NCBI GenBank assembly: GCA_016875715.1
Contig: VGOZ01000030.1
Span: 1-35,270 of the forward strand
DNA: 35,270 bases
Source of the DNA: Chloroflexota bacterium
Lineage (GTDB): Bacteria; Chloroflexota; UBA6077; FW602-bin22
Reading direction: 5' to 3'
The position numbers and the translations under genes are program-made. The notes under the pieces are model-generated. The model ran no database searches, had not been told where the DNA came from, and saw nothing but the letters and a program-made list of their open reading frames with translations. Numbering within the stretch: position 1 is the first letter of the stretch; each line of letters starts with the position of its first letter. Shown here in pieces: positions 31,785 through 35,270 of the stretch.

Positions 31785-33232
31785 ACTTCCCACCCATCGA
31801 GTTCAACGCATTGGCGCCCACGATCGTTCTGTCCGTCTCCGCACTCGTGATCCTGATGTTCGGCCTTTTCGATGCGACACGTGGGCGCGGTTTCCTGACT
31901 GCAGTGGCGACGATCGCAGTCGCCCTCGCGGCTCTGGCCAGCATCGTCGCGAGTTCCCCTGTCGTCTGGAACAGCTTCGGGATCCCGGACGCCGGCGCGA
32001 GCTCGGGCATGTTGGTCAACGATGGGTTTGCGCTCTACGCCGGACTGACGATCCTCGTCGCGACCGGAGCGACGGTCCTTATCTCGGGCCGTTATCTTGC
32101 CGCCGAGCCGACCTACAGCGGAGAGTACCTGGCCCTTCTCCTCTTTGCGGCCGCGGGGATGTCGCTGGTGGTGGCGGCCGCGGATTTGATCATCCTGCTC
32201 CTGGGCATTGAGATCCTCTCCATCGCCCTGTACGTGTTGAGCGGCTTCTCGCGATCGCGGGAGACCAGCCAGGAATCGGCGCTCAAGTACTTCCTGCTCG
32301 GGGCATTCTCGCTGTCCTTCATGATCTATGGCGCGGCGCTTCTCTTTGGGGCCGCGCAGTCCACGCGTCTCTCGACGATCGCAACAGTTATCGCCGCGAA
32401 CGCCCGGCCGAACCTGACGGAGAACATGCTCGTCCTCGGTGGCGTCGGCCTCATTCTGGTGGGATTCGCGTTCAAACTGTCGTTCGCGCCATTCCACATG
32501 TGGACGCCCGACACCTACCAGGGCGCACCGACGCCGATCACCGGCTTCATGTCCGTCGCGACAAAGGCGGCCGTCTTTGTGGCACTGCTGCGCTTCCTGG
32601 TGTTCGCCGTGCCTGCGCTCCGCGCGGAGTGGAGCATCGCCGTCGCCGTGCTCATCATCCTGACTCTTCTGGTGGGCAACACGGCGGCCATCGCGCAGGC
32701 ACGCGTGAAACGCCTGCTCGCCTACTCGTCGATTGCCCAGGCCGGGTACATCGGGATCGGCATCCTGGCCGGTACCGCGGCAGGTGGGGCGATCCTCTTC
32801 TATCTACTCGCCTATACGCTCGCGAACCTTGGCGCTTTCGCGGGGCTGAGTGCTCTGGGCGACGGCGATTCCGATCCCTCGGTCGAGGATCTGAAGGGCT
32901 TGGGCGCGCGATCCCCACTTCTGGCGGGGGCGATCGCGATCTTCATGCTCGGCCTCGCCGGAATCCCGCTCACCGCGGGATTCATGGGGAAGCTGTTCGT
33001 ATTCATCGCCGGCATCCAGGAGGGTTATGTCGACCTGGTGATCCTCGCCGTGATCACGAGCGTCGCGGCGACGTTCTACTACCTGCGCGTGGTCATCGCG
33101 ATGTACTTCCAGCCGGTCTCGGCGTCACCGATCCGCGTCGAAATGAACGGTGCGACCATCGCGGTGCTCGCTGTCCTGGCCATCGGCACCGTGGTGCTGG
33201 GCATCCTGCCCGCCGGGGCGCTCGTCGGCTGA
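31781..33232 (+). CDS. nuoN: NADH-quinone oxidoreductase subunit N
   Basis: A 483-residue antiporter-like subunit that ends the operon. The helix 5 Glu is in DLIILLLGIEILSIALYVLSGF, and the conserved Lys region is FAFKLSFAPFHMWTPDTYQGAPTPITGFMSVATKAA. RLLAYSSIAQAGYIGIGIL and the later GIPLTAGFMGKLFVF complete the pattern. The start is the ATG at 31781, overlapping the nuoM stop; the same frame stays open far upstream inside nuoM, but that part is not coding. Confidence 0.94.
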   Translation: MNFPPIEFNALAPTIVLSVSALVILMFGLFDATRGRGFLTAVATIAVALAALASIVASSPVVWNSFGIPDAGASSGMLVNDGFALYAGLTILVATGATVLISGRYLAAEPTYSGEYLALLLFAAAGMSLVVAAADLIILLLGIEILSIALYVLSGFSRSRETSQESALKYFLLGAFSLSFMIYGAALLFGAAQSTRLSTIATVIAANARPNLTENMLVLGGVGLILVGFAFKLSFAPFHMWTPDTYQGAPTPITGFMSVATKAAVFVALLRFLVFAVPALRAEWSIAVAVLIILTLLVGNTAAIAQARVKRLLAYSSIAQAGYIGIGILAGTAAGGAILFYLLAYTLANLGAFAGLSALGDGDSDPSVEDLKGLGARSPLLAGAIAIFMLGLAGIPLTAGFMGKLFVFIAGIQEGYVDLVILAVITSVAATFYYLRVVIAMYFQPVSASPIRVEMNGATIAVLAVLAIGTVVLGILPAGALVG

Positions 33233-33244
33233 GGCGGACCGACG
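33223..33244. terminator. Short inverted repeat at the nuoN stop
   Basis: CGTCGG (33223-33228) pairs with CCGACG (33239-33244) across a 10-base loop containing the nuoN TGA. It is only 6 bp and has no T-tract. The remaining non-coding stretch to 33348 (about 100 bp) holds only a minor CCGCG/CGCGG hairpin at 33301-33314, so the operon end has no convincing intrinsic terminator. Confidence 0.25.
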
Positions 33245-33348
33245 TCCCGATCGTCGTGATGGCAGGTCGCGACGGCATGAGGGATGACGGTGCACCCGGG
33301 CCGCGAGGACGCGGACACAGCGGCACGGCGCAGGCCCGCTGGCAGAAC

Positions 33349-35270
33349 TTAGCCCCTCGTAGGCCGCGCGACCGGCAGGAGCGGGAGATCCATCAGCGAG
33401 ATCTCTGAACGCTGCGGTGATGCGGGCGCCGGTCCGGCGAGTCGGGTGATCGCCAGGGCGACACTCTTCATGCCGCGGCCCGTTCGCCGCGATGCCAAAA
33501 GGCGGTTCGCATCCGGGTGATGGATCGGGACGAACAACTGGCCCGCCGCCACGATGTCGCTGACGGAAACCCGAATCTCCAGGCGGCCGTGCGCCGAGGC
33601 GATCGCGATGAGATCGCCATCACCGATACCGAGGCGAGTCGCGTCGCTGGGATGCACCTGCGCGCGATGCTCGCCCCACATGCGCGTGAGCCCTCGCGAG
33701 CGAGCGGACATTGCACCGGTGTTCCAGAGTTGGGCGCGACCGAAGATACCGATGAACGGGTAGCTGGCGTCCGGGAGAACCGCGCCGGATGACGCGCGCA
33801 CCGGGAACACGCGCCCGCGTCCGCGTTCGAATCCGCTCTCGTACAGCGTGGCCGCCCCGGTCGCCCCATCGATGAGTGGCCATTGCACGCCATCGATACC
33901 GATCGCATCGTAGGCAAGCCCGCGGTAGGTTGGCACGACCCTGGCTATCTCGTCGGCGATATCGGCGGGCCCCGCGAAGGCAAACTGCCGCTGACACCAG
34001 TCGGCGTCCTCCTCGAACCTCACCGCGAGATCGACGAGAATTCGCCAGTCAGGGCGGCTTTCGCCGATTGGCCGAAGCGCGGCGTGCACGCGCTGAACGC
34101 GTCGTTCCGTGCTCGTGAAGGTGCCGTCCTTCTCCTTTGCTGACGAGGCCGGCAGAACGACGGTGGCCAACTCAGCCGTCTCGGTCGGGAAGATGTCTTG
34201 AACGACGAGAAGGTCCAGTTTCCGGAATGCGGCGAGCACGCGCTCGGTGTCCGGGATGCTGCGCGCCGGATTCGCTCCGACGACGTAGAGCGCCTTGATC
34301 TCGCCGCGCTCGATGGCCTCCACGGTCGCGTCCAGATCGCGACCGGGAGCGGCGGGAATGCCGCGATGCCACGCCTCCTCCAACGCCGCGCGCGCTGGTT
34401 CCGAGCTGAGTGGCTGATGTCCGGGCAGCCAGTTCGGAAGGCATCCCATGTCTACCGAGCCGACCGTGTTGTTCTGACCGGCGAGCGGAAACACGCCGGA
34501 GGCGGGCTTGCCAATCTGGCCGGTGATCAGCGCAAGTGACGCGATCACCCTCACGATCGCCTCGCCATCGGCCTGCTGGGCAACGCCCGACGCGTACGTA
34601 ATGACCGAGTTCGAAGTATCGGTGCGCTGACCCGGCCACACGATCTCGCCCCACAGGGAGCCGGGCACCGGATATCGCTTGTCCGTTCCGCCGGTGGCAT
34701 AGAGGCGCGCCGCCTTGCGGATCTCTTCGGCCGGCACACCGGTCTCCCGCTCCACCGCGGCGAGGTCAATGGACGCGACAGATGCGGCCAGATCGTCGTA
34801 CCCCTCCACCCGGCTCTCGATGAAGGTACGGTCGATCATCTTTTCATCGACGATAACCTTGAGCATCGCCGACAGCAGCGATAGATCCGTTCCCGGATGG
34901 AGGCGCAGGTGCACCGAAGCGAGGCGCGCCATCTCGGTCGCGCGCGGGTCGATGAGGATCATGCGCCCGCCGCGCCTGACGACTCGCTTGACCCAGAAGG
35001 AGAGCACCGGATGCGCCTCGACCGTGTGGGAGCCGATGACGATCACGCACCCCGCTGATTCCAGGTCGCGCGTCGGGATCGTAGCGCCCGCAGATCCGAA
35101 CGACTCGTGGAGACCGCGCAAAGTCGGCTCGTAGCAGTACCGCGCGGTCGGCTCGTCGATGTTGTTGGTTCCGACCACGGCACGGGCAAACTTCTGAAGG
35201 ACGTAACTCTCCTCATTGGTAATCTTGCCCGAACCCACGAACGCGATCGCGTCGGGGCCGTGCGCCTGGC
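33349..35270 (-). CDS. Formate-dehydrogenase-like molybdopterin oxidoreductase, partial, altered active site
   Basis: The right edge cuts the gene; the visible 640 residues lack the N-terminal start. It matches the bis-MGD alpha subunit of formate dehydrogenases: GPDAIAFVGSGKITNEESYVLQKFAR is seen at the edge, then SHPV-like EAHPVLSF, ILIDPR, GQNNTVGSVDMGCLPN and QDIFPTET, and the C-terminal cofactor-binding domain with WNTGAMSARS and GEHRAQVHP. A Cys at the molybdenum-ligand position is kept (TGC at 35134-35136). The residue after it is Tyr rather than His, and the Arg before GQNN is Ala (34480-34482). Formate oxidation is therefore doubtful. The protein is convergent with nuoN. Confidence 0.82.
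   Translation of the reverse strand, partial: QAHGPDAIAFVGSGKITNEESYVLQKFARAVVGTNNIDEPTARYCYEPTLRGLHESFGSAGATIPTRDLESAGCVIVIGSHTVEAHPVLSFWVKRVVRRGGRMILIDPRATEMARLASVHLRLHPGTDLSLLSAMLKVIVDEKMIDRTFIESRVEGYDDLAASVASIDLAAVERETGVPAEEIRKAARLYATGGTDKRYPVPGSLWGEIVWPGQRTDTSNSVITYASGVAQQADGEAIVRVIASLALITGQIGKPASGVFPLAGQNNTVGSVDMGCLPNWLPGHQPLSSEPARAALEEAWHRGIPAAPGRDLDATVEAIERGEIKALYVVGANPARSIPDTERVLAAFRKLDLLVVQDIFPTETAELATVVLPASSAKEKDGTFTSTERRVQRVHAALRPIGESRPDWRILVDLAVRFEEDADWCQRQFAFAGPADIADEIARVVPTYRGLAYDAIGIDGVQWPLIDGATGAATLYESGFERGRGRVFPVRASSGAVLPDASYPFIGIFGRAQLWNTGAMSARSRGLTRMWGEHRAQVHPSDATRLGIGDGDLIAIASAHGRLEIRVSVSDIVAAGQLFVPIHHPDANRLLASRRTGRGMKSVALAITRLAGPAPASPQRSEISLMDLPLLPVARPTRG

Noticed and set aside
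33233-33348. Possible small RNA or riboswitch between nuoN and the molybdoenzyme
   Set aside because: Only short hairpins and no promoter or T-tract were seen.
35134-35136. Selenocysteine at the molybdenum site of the FDH-like protein
   Set aside because: The codon is TGC, not TGA, so it is ordinary cysteine and no SECIS is needed.
1-35270. tRNA, rRNA, CRISPR array, transposase, integrase or attachment site
   Set aside because: None was recognised on either strand, and coding density leaves no gap over 300 bases for them.

Overview
The window is GC-rich, densely coded bacterial chromosome with about 40 protein genes, almost no spacer DNA and many ATGA, GTGA and TGATG stop/start overlaps. 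No RNA gene, insertion sequence, prophage, CRISPR array or long repeat was seen. A complete fourteen-gene complex I operon (nuoA to nuoN), a DUF3105 membrane protein, a cytosolic GAF histidine kinase and several -10 boxes sitting almost on start codons would fit a member of the Chloroflexota. That placement is an inference from gene content only.

Layout. 1-3282 (+): end of a sugar ABC importer (binding-protein tail, a strong terminator, two permeases) followed by a xylose-isomerase-like TIM-barrel enzyme. 3297-7024 (-): moaA, a degenerate iron-alcohol-dehydrogenase-like gene, hisC and a hotdog thioesterase. 7068-9688 (+): PIG-L deacetylase, an iron-sulfur uracil-DNA glycosylase, a VOC protein and thioredoxin reductase. 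9699-11886 (-): an HTH/coiled-coil protein, a zinc alcohol dehydrogenase and a RidA protein, divergent from a response regulator/histidine kinase pair (11947-14441, +). 14470-16987 (-): Hsp20 with its own promoter, and a coupled group of a 4-OT tautomerase, a MerR-HTH/double-AsnC regulator, an unknown protein and a DUF3105 protein. 17033-18289 (+): an unknown protein with a CxxC motif, a macrodomain and a small protein. 18262-19221 (-): AlkA-type glycosylase. 19215-33232 (+): nuoA-N. 33349 to the right edge (-): a formate-dehydrogenase-like molybdoenzyme that runs out of the window.

How the genes fit together. The nuo operon encodes the proton-pumping NADH:quinone oxidoreductase, and every expected iron-sulfur ligand set was found, including the extra N7 motif of NuoG. 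The neighbouring molybdoenzyme resembles a formate dehydrogenase, but the catalytic His and Arg appear replaced, so formate is doubtful as substrate; moaA in the same window supplies the first step of its cofactor. A repair and stress theme (UDG, AlkA, macrodomain, TrxB, Hsp20, RidA) runs through the small operons.

The most unusual items are: a MerR-like DNA-binding domain fused to two AsnC-type sensor domains with no ATG, GTG or TTG start available; the FDH-like protein with altered active site; a metal-ligand-less iron-ADH relative between moaA and hisC; a 60-bp divergent region whose -10 boxes almost touch both start codons; and inverted repeats at all five convergent gene junctions.
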